The position numbers and the translations under genes were made by a program. A DNA stretch of 64,000 nucleotides. Origin: an uncultured Amylibacter sp. Lineage in GTDB: Bacteria > Pseudomonadota > Alphaproteobacteria > Rhodobacterales > Rhodobacteraceae. The stretch lies in contig OY365738.1 in the NCBI GenBank assembly GCA_959347345.1, forward strand, positions 496,001 to 560,000. The letters run 5' to 3'. Under the pieces are notes generated by a model. That model was given only the letters and a program-made list of their open reading frames with translations. It ran no database searches and was not told where the DNA came from. Positions 54,169 to 63,458 of this stretch are shown here, in pieces (position 1 is the first letter of the stretch; every line of letters begins with the position of its first letter).

Positions 54169-55568
54169 TGGGTTGGTTTGATATTATTTTTCTTTTTGTT
54201 GTTACTATTCTTGTTGCTTATTCGGTTTTCATAGCAGTCTGTGAGGAATATAATCTTCTTGTATCTTTTAGAATGCGAAAGAAAAAAGAATTGAAAGAAT
54301 TTAAAGAATTTAAAGAATGGAATAGGCAAAGAAATAATAAAACTAGGGAACTAAAAAAGCAAATTAAAGATTGGAACAAACGGAGAGTAATGCAAAAAAA
54401 ACGAAGAATAATACAAAAAAAACGAGCCGCAATACACAAAAAAAATTGGGCATTTCTGCAAAAACTAAATTTCTTAAAAATAATATACGGGTTGATTGCT
54501 TTTATCATTGGTCTTGCCCTTTTTACTTTGTTTTCTGCTCTTCTTTCACAGCTTTTAACAAAACAATTTAATGCACCCAATCCATTTAATCTACCCAAAT
54601 TAGAGGTGGTTGACTCAAGTTTTGCTCTTGCGTTTCTTGGCACGGTCACAGGTATTGTTGCTTTATTTAGTGGTTATTTAGCAATCAGACGCTCTGAAGA
54701 AGATAAAATTCAAAATAAAATAGCCCAAAAACAAGCTGAGACAGCCATCAGGCAAAGCAATATAGCCTTCAGGCAAAGCAGAGCAGCCACAGCGCAAAGC
54801 AGAGCAGCCAATAGGCAAGCTGATATAGCAGAGCAAGGACTAATCACAGACCGGATTAACAAAGCGGTTGAGAGTCTAGGCAAAATTAATCAAGATAATA
54901 AACCCGTGCTTGAGGTACGGATTGGCGCACTTTATGCACTGGAACGAATCGCTCAAGATAGTATAGCCGACCACATTAGAATTATGAAAATTATTTGTAG
55001 TTATATCCGTATCAATCGCCCCTTTAACAACAAAATGGCTGAAACAGAAGCTATAACTGACGACATACGAGAAGCCTTACATATTATCGGTCATCGTGAT
55101 AAATGGACGGAAGACGAAAGACATCTAAACAAAGAAAAAAAAGAAAATTACAAACTTGACTTGCGACATTGTGATTTACATAATCTAGAGCTTTTTGATG
55201 CAGACCTGAGCAATGCACTGCTTGACGGGTCGACATTACGAGAAGCAATACTTGTTCGGGTAAAATTTAAATCTGCGCATTTTTTTGAAACAAACATAAG
55301 CGACGCAGATATTGAAGGTGCCGACATGACAGACGTAACCACAGTAAAAGCTTACGCTCACAGGGGTGATTTTTCAGACTGTTTAACTTTTACCCAACCG
55401 CAAATTGATAAAATGTTTTTAGGAAAAGGTGTAAAGCTAGCAAAAAATGTAAAGATAGACGAAGATTTGTTTCACCCCCAAAAAGGCACAACGTATTACA
55501 AAAAATATAATACATTTAAAAATTTTATGGAAGCCCGCCACGAATGGCTAGAAGAAAGTGAAAACTAA
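54168..55568 (+). CDS. Membrane pentapeptide-repeat protein A, between trpD and trpC
   Basis: 466 residues from the ATG overlapping the trpD stop. Layout: TM1 about 5-25; a very basic Lys/Arg/Glu helix (about 35-95, [22 protein letters not shown]); TM2 about 105-130; TM3 about 150-172 ([18 protein letters not shown]); a heptad-repeat coiled coil with Gln/Ala/Arg ([14 protein letters not shown], about 190-225); a conserved block ([39 protein letters not shown]); then pentapeptide-like repeats ([23 protein letters not shown], about 325-400). The region is visibly AT-rich against trpD and trpC, suggesting transfer. The conserved block occurs in a widespread membrane pentapeptide-repeat family of unknown role. 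Confidence 0.85.
   Translation: MGWFDIIFLFVVTILVAYSVFIAVCEEYNLLVSFRMRKKKELKEFKEFKEWNRQRNNKTRELKKQIKDWNKRRVMQKKRRIIQKKRAAIHKKNWAFLQKLNFLKIIYGLIAFIIGLALFTLFSALLSQLLTKQFNAPNPFNLPKLEVVDSSFALAFLGTVTGIVALFSGYLAIRRSEEDKIQNKIAQKQAETAIRQSNIAFRQSRAATAQSRAANRQADIAEQGLITDRINKAVESLGKINQDNKPVLEVRIGALYALERIAQDSIADHIRIMKIICSYIRINRPFNNKMAETEAITDDIREALHIIGHRDKWTEDERHLNKEKKENYKLDLRHCDLHNLELFDADLSNALLDGSTLREAILVRVKFKSAHFFETNISDADIEGADMTDVTTVKAYAHRGDFSDCLTFTQPQIDKMFLGKGVKLAKNVKIDEDLFHPQKGTTYYKKYNTFKNFMEARHEWLEESEN
54744..54827 (+). repeat. Four 21-bp in-frame tandem repeats
   Basis: Four 21-bp units starting at 54744, 54765, 54786 and 54807 (GCC..CAGGCAAAGCA pattern) encode the A-x-RQS-x-A heptads of the coiled coil in pentapeptide protein A. 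Unit number could change without a frameshift. Confidence 0.85.
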
Positions 55569-55570
55569 CC

Positions 55571-56359
55571 ATGCACATCCTAGACAAAATAAAAACCTAC
55601 AAACTCGCCGAAATCGCCGCCCAAAAGCGCGAAATCCCCTTGTCCGAAATGCACGACCTCGCCAGCCAAGCTCCGCCGACCCGCGGCTTTGCCGACGCGC
55701 TCACCGTCAAGGCAAAAACCCACCCTGCCCTGATTGCCGAAATCAAAAAGGCCAGCCCCTCCCGCGGGGTTATCCGCGCGGATTTTGACCCAGCCGCGCT
55801 TGCCCACGCCTATCACAAAGGCGGGGCGGCGTGTTTGTCCGTGCTGACCGATTCCCCAAGTTTCCAAGGCGATCCCGCCCACTTGCGCGCCGCCAGAGCC
55901 GCCTGTCCCCTGCCCGTTTTGCGCAAGGATTTCATCTTTGACGCGTACCAAATCACGCAGGCTCGGGCAATGGGGGCGGACTGTATTTTGCTGATTATGG
56001 CGTGTTTATCGGGCGCACAGGCGGCGGAATTAGAGCAGGCCGCGGCCGCGCTCGGACTGGATGTTTTGCTAGAGGTGCATAATGCGGCCGAGCTGTCGTC
56101 CGCCTTGGATTTACAGTCGCGTTTGGTCGGTATAAATAACCGAGATTTACGGGATTTCACGGTGGATTTGGCGGTGACTCGCGGGCTGGCTGGGATGGTG
56201 GGGGCTGGGCGCGATGTCGTGTCGGAAAGTGGGATTTTCACGCGGGCGGATATGGATTTGTTGGCGGGGTATGGGGTTTCACGGTTTTTAATCGGGGAAA
56301 GTTTGATGCGGTGTGAGGATGTGGAAACGGCGACAAGGGAGTTGGTGATTAGTGATTAG
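55571..56359 (+). CDS. trpC: Indole-3-glycerol-phosphate synthase
   Basis: 262 residues, a TIM-barrel enzyme that closes CdRP to indoleglycerol phosphate. Motifs: [16 protein letters not shown] (catalytic Lys), [44 protein letters not shown] and VVSESGIF. It begins 2 bp after the pentapeptide gene. The last residues (LVISD) and the stop come from a TTAGTGA array. GC-rich again, in contrast to the genes on both sides. Confidence 0.96.
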   Translation: MHILDKIKTYKLAEIAAQKREIPLSEMHDLASQAPPTRGFADALTVKAKTHPALIAEIKKASPSRGVIRADFDPAALAHAYHKGGAACLSVLTDSPSFQGDPAHLRAARAACPLPVLRKDFIFDAYQITQARAMGADCILLIMACLSGAQAAELEQAAAALGLDVLLEVHNAAELSSALDLQSRLVGINNRDLRDFTVDLAVTRGLAGMVGAGRDVVSESGIFTRADMDLLAGYGVSRFLIGESLMRCEDVETATRELVISD

Positions 56360-56377
56360 TGATTAATGATTAGTGAG
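56344..56377. repeat. Heptamer array (TTAGTGA)n
   Basis: Four units containing the trpC stop codon, before the second pentapeptide gene. Confidence 0.85.
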
Positions 56378-56412
56378 GGCTTGACTTTGTTGGGCGTGTA
56401 AAGGTAAAACGA

Positions 56413-57882
56413 ATGATGATTACTTTTTCTTTTCTTTTATGGCATGTTATTATGCCTGCCTGTCTTTTTATATTTGCCTATATGGTTGAAAATACGTTTT
56501 GGAAATGGAAATTTTACAAACCTTTTTCATCTTGGAGAGCATCGGCATTACAAAAACTTTCAAAATTTGGGGCAAAAATAATCAACTTAAAAAGAGTATA
56601 CATTTTTTTTGCTGTTCTCATTGGTTTCGCACTTCTTATCTTGTTTATTGCTCTCTACTATCAACTTTTCAATATTATATCGGGTAAAGTTAAAACTACA
56701 ATAAGCACTATTGACTCAAACTTTGCTCTTGCTTTTCTTGGCACTGTCTCTAGTTTTGGTGCTTTATTTGGAGTTTATCTGGCAATACAACGAACAGATG
56801 AGAGCAAACGGCAAAATACAATAGCAGAAGAAACTAACAAAATGACCAAATGGCAAAATGAAATAGCCAGCAGACAAGCCCATACAGCAGAACAAGAATC
56901 AATTACCGAGCGGATTAACAAAGCGATAGAAAATCTGGCTAAAAACCATGAAAACGGCGACCCCATGCTTGAAGTAAGGCTTGGCACGCTTTACGATTTG
57001 GAACGTATTGCTAAAGATAGTGAGCGCGACCATAGACAAATCTTGGAAATGCTTTGTGGTTATATACGCCTTAACAGCCCAGTAACAAATAAAATAAAAG
57101 AATTAAAGATAGATACAAAACGCAAGCCACGCAAGGATATACAAACAGCTTTAACAATTATCGGGCGACACGATAGCTGGTTAAAGGATGATGCCCCTTT
57201 AAAAACAGAACAAGCTCAACGTGAACGGGGATACATGATTGACCTAAGCTATTGTGATTTATGGGGCGCAGATATTCATAATGCAAACTTAAGTTATGCG
57301 ATGATTCAACATGCAAATCTAAATAGGGCGAGTATTCATAACACAAATATGACTAGCACAAATTTTTATTGGACAGATATGATTGGCGCATTTATCAGTG
57401 AGTCAAACTTAACAACAACAGGATTCTCATATTCAAACCTGAGCAGAACACACATTACTAATCGATCAAATTTGTATAATACTCAATTTAGTGGCACAAC
57501 CATGAATAACGTAATACTGAGTAGTGTAAAAACGCGTAATGTAATACTTATGTCGGCAAATTTAGAAGATGCGGATATCATTGATTCAGACCTATACAGG
57601 GCGGAATTTTATAAAGCAAACCTAAAAGGTGTAAATACAGCAAACTCTTACATTTACAAAGGTAATTTTTTAGACAACGTGAATTTTACAAAGAAACAAC
57701 TAAATAATATGTTTTGCGGAATTGATGTGAAAATACCAAAACACCTAGAACCTCGCCCCAAACACTGGCCAATAAAAGAATTATCTAAAGATGATTTTAT
57801 GAAAGCATATTCGGATTGGAAGAGAGAAGCACGAATTGATAGCTATGCTGATTCCAAAAACATGACTGTAGAACGCCTATGA
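56413..57882 (+). CDS. Membrane pentapeptide-repeat protein B, between trpC and moaC
   Basis: 489 residues; ATG with AAAGG 8 nt upstream. Paralogue of protein A: three membrane helices (about 5-27, 62-86, 98-122, the last with [25 protein letters not shown]), a shorter coiled coil ([23 protein letters not shown]), the conserved block ([39 protein letters not shown]), and a longer pentapeptide solenoid (about 275-425: [49 protein letters not shown]). It lacks the basic helix of protein A. AT-rich. The stop overlaps the moaC ATG (ATGA). Function unknown; a membrane-tethered scaffold or sensor is a guess. Confidence 0.85.
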   Translation: MMITFSFLLWHVIMPACLFIFAYMVENTFWKWKFYKPFSSWRASALQKLSKFGAKIINLKRVYIFFAVLIGFALLILFIALYYQLFNIISGKVKTTISTIDSNFALAFLGTVSSFGALFGVYLAIQRTDESKRQNTIAEETNKMTKWQNEIASRQAHTAEQESITERINKAIENLAKNHENGDPMLEVRLGTLYDLERIAKDSERDHRQILEMLCGYIRLNSPVTNKIKELKIDTKRKPRKDIQTALTIIGRHDSWLKDDAPLKTEQAQRERGYMIDLSYCDLWGADIHNANLSYAMIQHANLNRASIHNTNMTSTNFYWTDMIGAFISESNLTTTGFSYSNLSRTHITNRSNLYNTQFSGTTMNNVILSSVKTRNVILMSANLEDADIIDSDLYRAEFYKANLKGVNTANSYIYKGNFLDNVNFTKKQLNNMFCGIDVKIPKHLEPRPKHWPIKELSKDDFMKAYSDWKREARIDSYADSKNMTVERL

Positions 57883-58394
57883 CCCAAAAATCTCCTCTCA
57901 CCCATTTTGACGCACAGGGCGCGGCGCACATAGTCGATGTGTCCGCCAAACCCACAACCGCCCGAACCGCCACGGCTACCGCCACAATCGCTCTGTCGGC
58001 ACAAACGCTTGCGCTGGTCGAATCGGGCTCGGCGAAAAAGGGCGATGTGCTGGGCATCGCCCGTATCGCGGCCATCATGGCGGCGAAAAAAACCGCCGAA
58101 ATCATCCCGTTGTGCCATCCGTTGCCCCTATCCCATATCGCCGTGGATTTCACCCTTCACCCTGCGCGCGACCCCGAAAAACCCCATATAAACATAGTCG
58201 CAACCGTCAAAACCACCCATCAAACGGGGGTAGAGATGGAGGCATTGACCGCCGTATCAATCGCTGCCCTGACGATTTACGATATGTTAAAGGCGGCCGA
58301 TAAAGCTATGACAATCGGCGACATCCGCCTGTTGGAAAAACGCGGTGGAACGTCCGATTTTTCGGCGGAAACCCCCGAAAGTCCGCCCAAATGA
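57879..58394 (+). CDS. moaC: Cyclic pyranopterin monophosphate synthase MoaC
   Basis: 171 residues. Makes cyclic pyranopterin monophosphate in molybdenum-cofactor synthesis. Motifs: [43 protein letters not shown], and [23 protein letters not shown] with the catalytic Lys region DKAM. Both ends overlap neighbours by ATGA (the pentapeptide gene before, moeA after), showing a tightly coupled operon. Confidence 0.96.
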   Translation: MTQKSPLTHFDAQGAAHIVDVSAKPTTARTATATATIALSAQTLALVESGSAKKGDVLGIARIAAIMAAKKTAEIIPLCHPLPLSHIAVDFTLHPARDPEKPHINIVATVKTTHQTGVEMEALTAVSIAALTIYDMLKAADKAMTIGDIRLLEKRGGTSDFSAETPESPPK

Positions 58395-59569
58395 TTACCC
58401 TAGAACAGGCCTTGGAACAGGCGTTTTCGCTGGTATCCCCCCTCGGCACAGAGCAGGTGGATTTGGCGAACGCCCACGGGCGGGTTTTGGCGATTGACGC
58501 GGTGGCGGGGCGCGATCAACCGCCCTTCCCCGCCGCGGCTATGGACGGGTATGCCGTGTGTGGGCGGGACAATCGTTATAAAATCATAGGCGAATCGGCG
58601 GCGGGTTCGGGGTTTAGCGGGGCGGTCAGCGCGGGCGAAGCCGTGCGGATTTTCACGGGCGCACCCGTGCCAAATGGCGCAACCCGCGTTATTCCGCAGG
58701 AAATGTGTGAGCGGGATGGTGATAGTTTAACCGTGTCAAACAACCCAGAACAAGCCCCTGATTACATCCGCCCGCAGGGTGCGGATTTCGCGCAGGGGTT
58801 CGTTTTATCCGCACCTGTAGGGTTGGATTCGCCCCAGATTGCTCTGCTGGCAGCGATGAATTGTGCGCGAGTATCGGTACGGCGCAAACCCGTAATAGCT
58901 CTTGTTTCTATGGGGAATGAGCTGGTCGCACTCGGCGAGTCCCCCAACGCAAATCAAATAATAGCCTCCAACGCACTGGCCATCCGCGCCCTGCTGGACA
59001 AACACGGGGCGGTTGGCAAAATCATGCCGATAGCCGCCGATAGCCCTGCCGAATTGCAGGGCACTCTGGCGCAATGTGTCGACGCGGATTTGATAGTCAC
59101 GCTGGGCGGAGCCTCCGTCGGCGATTACGATATTATCGGGCAAATGGTGCGGGCGGGCGCGTTGGAAACGCTGTTTTATCAGGTGGCGATGCGTCCAGGC
59201 AAACCGATGCTGGCGGGGCGGTATCAGGGGCGGCCGATGATTGGGCTGCCCGGCAATCCGGTGAGCGCGCTGGTCTGTGCGATGGTGGTTTTGGTGCCTG
59301 TGGTGCGGGCTATGCTGGGGTTTGCGGGTGCGGCGATGCCCCAGCGATTGGTCAAATCTGGCGGCGCGATTGCCGCGAATAACGGCGGGCGGGCGCATTA
59401 TATGCGGGCGGTTGTGCGGATGGATGCAGGGGCCGAGCGTGTGTTTGTCTTTGAACGCCAAGACAGCAGTTTGCTGGCGGTGATGGAACGCGCGAATTGT
59501 TTGGTGGTGCGTCCTGCGGGGGCTAGCACTGTTGGCAAAGGCGAACCTGTGCATGTTATTGATTTTTAA
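58391..59569 (+). CDS. moeA: Molybdopterin molybdenumtransferase MoeA
   Basis: 392 residues. Inserts molybdate into adenylated molybdopterin. Motifs: [31 protein letters not shown], the MoCF-biosynthesis domain VSMGNELV and [23 protein letters not shown] and [11 protein letters not shown]. Normal length of about 400. The ATG overlaps the moaC stop. It ends the trp-moa transcription unit; lexA, often next in relatives, is absent here. Confidence 0.95.
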   Translation: MITLEQALEQAFSLVSPLGTEQVDLANAHGRVLAIDAVAGRDQPPFPAAAMDGYAVCGRDNRYKIIGESAAGSGFSGAVSAGEAVRIFTGAPVPNGATRVIPQEMCERDGDSLTVSNNPEQAPDYIRPQGADFAQGFVLSAPVGLDSPQIALLAAMNCARVSVRRKPVIALVSMGNELVALGESPNANQIIASNALAIRALLDKHGAVGKIMPIAADSPAELQGTLAQCVDADLIVTLGGASVGDYDIIGQMVRAGALETLFYQVAMRPGKPMLAGRYQGRPMIGLPGNPVSALVCAMVVLVPVVRAMLGFAGAAMPQRLVKSGGAIAANNGGRAHYMRAVVRMDAGAERVFVFERQDSSLLAVMERANCLVVRPAGASTVGKGEPVHVIDF

Positions 59570-59592
59570 AGAGTTACCCATTCAAAGGGCGT

Positions 59593-59643
59593 GGCTTTTG
59601 TGCATATAGAGCTTTGCTTGCACAAAGCCCATACACAAAAGCC
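59593..59643 (-). repeat. GGCTTTTGTG hairpin, copy 8
   Basis: Outer arms as in the family; inner stem GCTTTG/CAAAGC around CTTGCA. The right flank (CTACAAGACG, TAAATTTATTTAG) is a shortened version of the composite-repeat flank. It lies between convergent moeA and hflC. Confidence 0.82.
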
Positions 59644-59713
59644 TTGGGCTACAAGACGTTAAAATTATCATAAATTTATTTAGACTACATACAAGACGCT
59701 GAGCCAAGCCCCC

Positions 59714-59765
59714 AATCCCTAACAACCAATCATTCACAATTCATCATTCACAATTCATCATTCAG
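59714..59765. repeat. Degenerate heptamer array (AATTCAT/CATTCAC)n
   Basis: About six imperfect units at the 3' end of hflC, supplying its final codon context and stop. Confidence 0.75.
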
Positions 59766-60630
59766 ACGGCTCAGCACTCTTCAAATATTGAAAAAACTCA
59801 CTATCAGGCGATAACACAATCGTAGAATTATCCCCCTTTAACGCCTTCCTATACGCGCTCAAAGACCGATAAAACGCGAAAAACTCTTTATCCTGACTGA
59901 ACGCCGACGCATAGATAGCAATGCGGGTCGCATCCGCCTTCCCCCGTATAATCTCTGCCGTTTTATTCGCCTCCGACACCTTTTCCACAACCTCCCTATC
60001 AGCAGCCGCACGGACGCGTTGGGCGGCCTCATTACCGCGAGCGATTTCATCCGCCGCTTCGCGTTCGCGTTCCGCGCGCATCCGCTCAAAGGTCTTTTCC
60101 AGATTTTGAATAGGCAAATCGGCGCGTTTAATCCGCACATCCACGATTTCCACGCCGAAAGCAGAGGCCTTGGCACGGGCTAAATCCCTGATTTGGTTCA
60201 TTAAATCCACGCGGTCAGACGACAGCAAGGCGGACGAATTAACATCGCCCAACACTTGGCGCATCTCTGCGTTTAATATCGTTTCCAACCGCCCGCGAGC
60301 CGCCCGTGCGCCCCCCGTACCAGTCGCCCTGCGAAACTGCACCACATCGACAATCCGCCACCGCGCGAAGGCATCCACATCAAAGCGGCGATTATCGCGC
60401 ATTGTCACCTCTAACGGTTGAGTATCAAGGGGCAGAATCCTATCGTCATAGCGAACAGCCTCCTGTATAAACGGCAGTTTCCACGCGATTCCGGGGGTTT
60501 CATTGACCACCTTAACCTCGCCAAACTGCAAGACCAACGCCTTTTCGCGTTCATCCACAATGTAAATCGACGACAGCCCGATAAAGCCAACGGCAACGAT
60601 GAAAATCAAACCTATAATAGCGCGACTCAT
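59758..60630 (-). CDS. hflC: HflC, SPFH-domain modulator of FtsH protease
   Basis: 290 residues. An N-terminal signal-anchor (IIGLIFIVAVGFIGLSSIYIV) is followed by the SPFH/band-7 domain (VDEREKALVLQFGEVK, RDNRRFDVDAFARWRI, EIVDVRIKRADLP) and the long helical coil typical of stomatin-like proteins (RAEREREAADEIARGNEAA). Forms a membrane complex with HflK that cages FtsH. The start follows AAAAAGGAAAT. It lies 36 bp downstream of hflK. The usual downstream degP-like gene is not present. Confidence 0.95.
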   Translation of the reverse strand: MSRAIIGLIFIVAVGFIGLSSIYIVDEREKALVLQFGEVKVVNETPGIAWKLPFIQEAVRYDDRILPLDTQPLEVTMRDNRRFDVDAFARWRIVDVVQFRRATGTGGARAARGRLETILNAEMRQVLGDVNSSALLSSDRVDLMNQIRDLARAKASAFGVEIVDVRIKRADLPIQNLEKTFERMRAEREREAADEIARGNEAAQRVRAAADREVVEKVSEANKTAEIIRGKADATRIAIYASAFSQDKEFFAFYRSLSAYRKALKGDNSTIVLSPDSEFFQYLKSAEPSE

Positions 60631-60666
60631 AATAATATTTCCTTTTTGTTAGGCGTTTTCACGCGG

Positions 60667-61818
60667 TTATTTCTTTTTAATCAGTTCATTTAACGGCAGA
60701 TATGGCACGACACCCTGCCCGTCTTGGGCGGTATCTAGGATGATTTTATCCATCCCGCCAAGCACTTCTTCCAAGGTTTCCAAATACAATCGCTTGCGCG
60801 TGACTTCGGGGGCTTTGGCATATTCCTCCAAAACCGATAAAAACCGTGCGGTTTCACCTTCGGCATTATTCACGACCGAAGCGCGATAGCCCTCTGCCCG
60901 TTCCAGCATTTGGGCGGCGGCACCCCGCGCCTCTGCCACAACCTTATTTGCATAGGCATCGGCTTGTTTTTCTAGAGTATCACGGCGTTGCTCTGCCGCC
61001 TGAACCTCACGGAAAGCGTCCGCCACGGAACGGGGCGGGTCGGCTTTGTCAAAATTCACCCGCAATATGGTGACACCCGATTCGTAAGTGTCCAAAGTAG
61101 CCTGTATCAGCGTTTGCAATTCGCTGGCGATTTTGCTTTTGCCCGTTGTTAATATAGGCGTTAGGTCGGTTCGCGCAACGATTTCCCGCATCACCGATTC
61201 GGATACGGCGCGGATGGTTTCACGCGGTTCTGCGATGTTAAAGACGAATTTTTGAATGTCGCGGACGTTCCAAACGACTTGGAAATCAATATCCACGATG
61301 TTTTCATCGCCCGTGAGCATCAATCCCTCTTCCGAGCGACTGCCCCCGCCAACGCCTATGTCTTCGATGTTTTCGCGGGTTACGGGGAAGATTTCCTTGC
61401 TGACGGCAGGCCATGGGGCGAAATTCAAACCCTCTTCGCCCGTTTTGTAATACTTGCCAAAGAACAATTCCACCGATTGTTCGGAGGTTTCAACACGGTA
61501 AAAGCTAACGAATAGCCATAATATAACCAGTGCGACAAGGAACAATAGCCCGCCTGACCGCCCGATACTGGGCATGGAAGGGCTGTCATTGCCGCCGCCT
61601 CCGCCGCCACCAGAACCGCCCGTGGATTTGCCACCGATAAGAACGCGCAGTTGTTCTTGACCTTTGCGCATCATATCCTCAATTTCATTACGCGGAGGCT
61701 GGTTTGGCGGGGGCGCACCGCCGTTGCCTTTGGGTGCATCTTTGCCCTTTGACGGAGGACGCGGAGTGCCACCGCCCCAAGGGCCGCCTGAGTTTTGGTT
61801 TGATGAGAAGAATCGCAT
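60667..61818 (-). CDS. hflK: HflK, SPFH-domain modulator of FtsH protease
   Basis: 383 residues. A Gly/Pro-rich, low-complexity N-terminus (NQNSGGPWGGGTPRPPSKGK and a GGSGGGGGGG run) precedes a transmembrane helix (GLLFLVALVILWLFVSFY, about 90-108). The SPFH domain (SEQSVELFFGKYYKTGEEGLNFAPWP, NIVDIDFQVVWNV) and a coiled-coil tail follow. The ATG follows GAAAGGCAC. First gene of the hflK-hflC operon, downstream of tRNA-Thr. Confidence 0.95.
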   Translation of the reverse strand: MRFFSSNQNSGGPWGGGTPRPPSKGKDAPKGNGGAPPPNQPPRNEIEDMMRKGQEQLRVLIGGKSTGGSGGGGGGGNDSPSMPSIGRSGGLLFLVALVILWLFVSFYRVETSEQSVELFFGKYYKTGEEGLNFAPWPAVSKEIFPVTRENIEDIGVGGGSRSEEGLMLTGDENIVDIDFQVVWNVRDIQKFVFNIAEPRETIRAVSESVMREIVARTDLTPILTTGKSKIASELQTLIQATLDTYESGVTILRVNFDKADPPRSVADAFREVQAAEQRRDTLEKQADAYANKVVAEARGAAAQMLERAEGYRASVVNNAEGETARFLSVLEEYAKAPEVTRKRLYLETLEEVLGGMDKIILDTAQDGQGVVPYLPLNELIKKK

Positions 61819-61880
61819 GGAGTGCCTTTCGTTACGCTTATCCCCACAATACGGGGTAATTCGGGGGAATGCAAGCGTTT

Positions 61881-61914
61881 TTTAGTTATTAGTTGTTAGT
61901 TATTAGTTATTAGT
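61881..61914. repeat. Heptamer array (TTAGTTA)n
   Basis: Four to five units upstream of hflK. Confidence 0.85.
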
Positions 61915-61983
61915 GGATTTTGTGGCAAAGTTTTTCTTAAATTAACGAGCTTGAGTGCAGACAAAAATAAATAAAAATATCAT

Positions 61984-62022
61984 TTATCACTAACAACTCA
62001 CAACTAATAACTAACAACTAAA
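61984..62022. repeat. Heptamer array (CTAACAA/CTAATAA)n
   Basis: Five units ending two bases from the 3' CCA of the tRNA-Thr gene. Confidence 0.85.
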
Positions 62023-62024
62023 CT

Positions 62025-62100
62025 TGGTGCCGCTGATAGGACTTGAACCTACGACCCCATCATTACGAATGATGTGCTCTACCAGCTGAGCTACAGCGGC
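62025..62100 (-). tRNA. tRNA-Thr (anticodon CGT)
   Basis: On the minus strand, a 76-base cloverleaf including encoded CCA. Acceptor GCCGCTG pairs with CAGCGGC; D-arm AGCTCAGCTGGTAGAGC; anticodon stem CATCA/TGATG with loop TTCGTAA, anticodon CGT at 62065-62067; T-arm GTAGGTTCAAGTCCTAT. The gene sits 9 bp after gor and directly before a heptamer array. It reads Thr ACG codons. Confidence 0.95.
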
Positions 62101-62109
62101 CAAACCAGT

Positions 62110-63447
62110 TTATCCCCCTTTATCACAAACCCGCGTGGGGATGCGCATCGTCACCAGCTCCTCTGCCGCGGTGGGATGCACCGCCACAACCGCATCAAAA
62201 TCCGCCTTTGTCGCCCCCATTTTCACGGCTATCGCCGCCAGTTGTATCATTTCCCCCGCAGCATGTCCAACTATATGCACTCCCAGAACTTTGCCCGTCG
62301 CCACAGAGACTATCATCTTCATCAGCATCTTTTCATCGCGACCCGCCAAAATATGCTTCATTGGGCGGAAATGCGACACATAAACCTCCACCGATTCACG
62401 GGCGGACGCGGATTCTTCCGTCAGCCCAACCGTGCCAATCTCTGGCTGAGTGAAAACCGCCGTGGCTATATCGGCGTAATCCATAGTGCGCGGGGTGGCG
62501 TGGAACGCGGTATCCACAAACGCCACAGCCTCGCGTATCGCAACAGGGGTGAGCTGGACGCGGTCGGTCACATCGCCTATCGCATAAACACCTTTGCGAC
62601 TGGTTTGGGCGTAGTCATCAACGACTATCGCGCCCTTTTTGAGCGTGATATCCGCGTCCTCCAAGCCCATGTTTTCCGTATTCGGCACACGCCCAGTCGC
62701 CAGCATCACCGCCCCAAATTGCTCGCCATTCACACGCAGGGTTTCGGTTATCCCGTCAATATCGGTATTCGTGCGCAAATCAATGTTTTTATTGCGCATT
62801 TCGGTGGCTATGTGGTTGCGGACTTCGTTATCAAACCCGCGGAGGATTTGCTCGCCTCGGTAAAATTGCGTGGTTTTCACGCCCAATCCGTTTAGGATAC
62901 AGGCGAACTCGCAGGCTATGTAGCCGCCGCCGATGATAAGGATGGATTTTGGGAGTGTCGGCAGGTGGAATATATCGTTGGACGTTATCGCGTGGCTTGC
63001 GCCCTTTATATTAGGGACAAAAGGGCGACCGCCCGTGGCGATAAGGATTTTATCGGCGGTTACGGTTTTGGAGTTTAGGTGGATTTCGTGCGGGTTGCCT
63101 AGGCGGGCGCGGGATTTGAAAACGGTGACCCCTGCTTTTTCAAGGTTGGTTTGATAGATGGATTCTAGGCGAGCGATTTCCGCGTCTTTGGCGGGCAGGA
63201 ATTTTGCCCAATCAAATGTGGCGGGGGGGGTGTCCCAGCCATAGCCTTTGGCATCGTTTAGGGTTTCGGCGAATTCTGACGCGTAGACCATTAGTTTTTT
63301 CGGCACACAACCGCGAATAACGCAAGTGCCACCCATGCGGTATTCCTCTGCTAGGGCGACTTTTGCCCCCGTTTCGGCGGCGAGGCGGGCGGCACGAACC
63401 CCGCCAGAGCCACCCCCTATAACGAATAAATCAAAGTCGTGGGTCAT
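62110..63447 (-). CDS. gor: Glutathione-disulfide reductase
   Basis: 445 residues. FAD/NADPH-dependent class-I disulfide reductase that keeps glutathione reduced. FAD-binding VIGGGSGGVRAAR, redox pair Cys42-Cys47 in GGTCVIRGCVPKK, the NAD(P) Rossmann motif IIGGGYIACEFA with downstream Arg residues for NADPH, YAIGDVTDRVQLTP, and the C-terminal HPTAAEELVT with the catalytic His. The ATG follows AAAAGGAT, which overlaps the stop of the ankyrin gene 11 bp upstream, so the two are probably cotranscribed. The closest alternatives in the family (trypanothione or mercuric reductase) fit less well. Confidence 0.93.
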   Translation of the reverse strand: MTHDFDLFVIGGGSGGVRAARLAAETGAKVALAEEYRMGGTCVIRGCVPKKLMVYASEFAETLNDAKGYGWDTPPATFDWAKFLPAKDAEIARLESIYQTNLEKAGVTVFKSRARLGNPHEIHLNSKTVTADKILIATGGRPFVPNIKGASHAITSNDIFHLPTLPKSILIIGGGYIACEFACILNGLGVKTTQFYRGEQILRGFDNEVRNHIATEMRNKNIDLRTNTDIDGITETLRVNGEQFGAVMLATGRVPNTENMGLEDADITLKKGAIVVDDYAQTSRKGVYAIGDVTDRVQLTPVAIREAVAFVDTAFHATPRTMDYADIATAVFTQPEIGTVGLTEESASARESVEVYVSHFRPMKHILAGRDEKMLMKMIVSVATGKVLGVHIVGHAAGEMIQLAAIAVKMGATKADFDAVVAVHPTAAEELVTMRIPTRVCDKGG

Positions 63448-63458
63448 GTTAAATCCTT

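Noticed and set aside
53616..54329. 237-residue minus-strand frame over the trpD end and the pentapeptide gene start
   Set aside because: The low-complexity Ser/Ala/Pro and Lys/Asn text tracks the sense genes; trpD on the + strand is unmistakable.
62074..62895. 273-residue open frame antisense to gor
   Set aside because: Overlaps tRNA-Thr and gor on the opposite strand; composition is that of a shadow frame.
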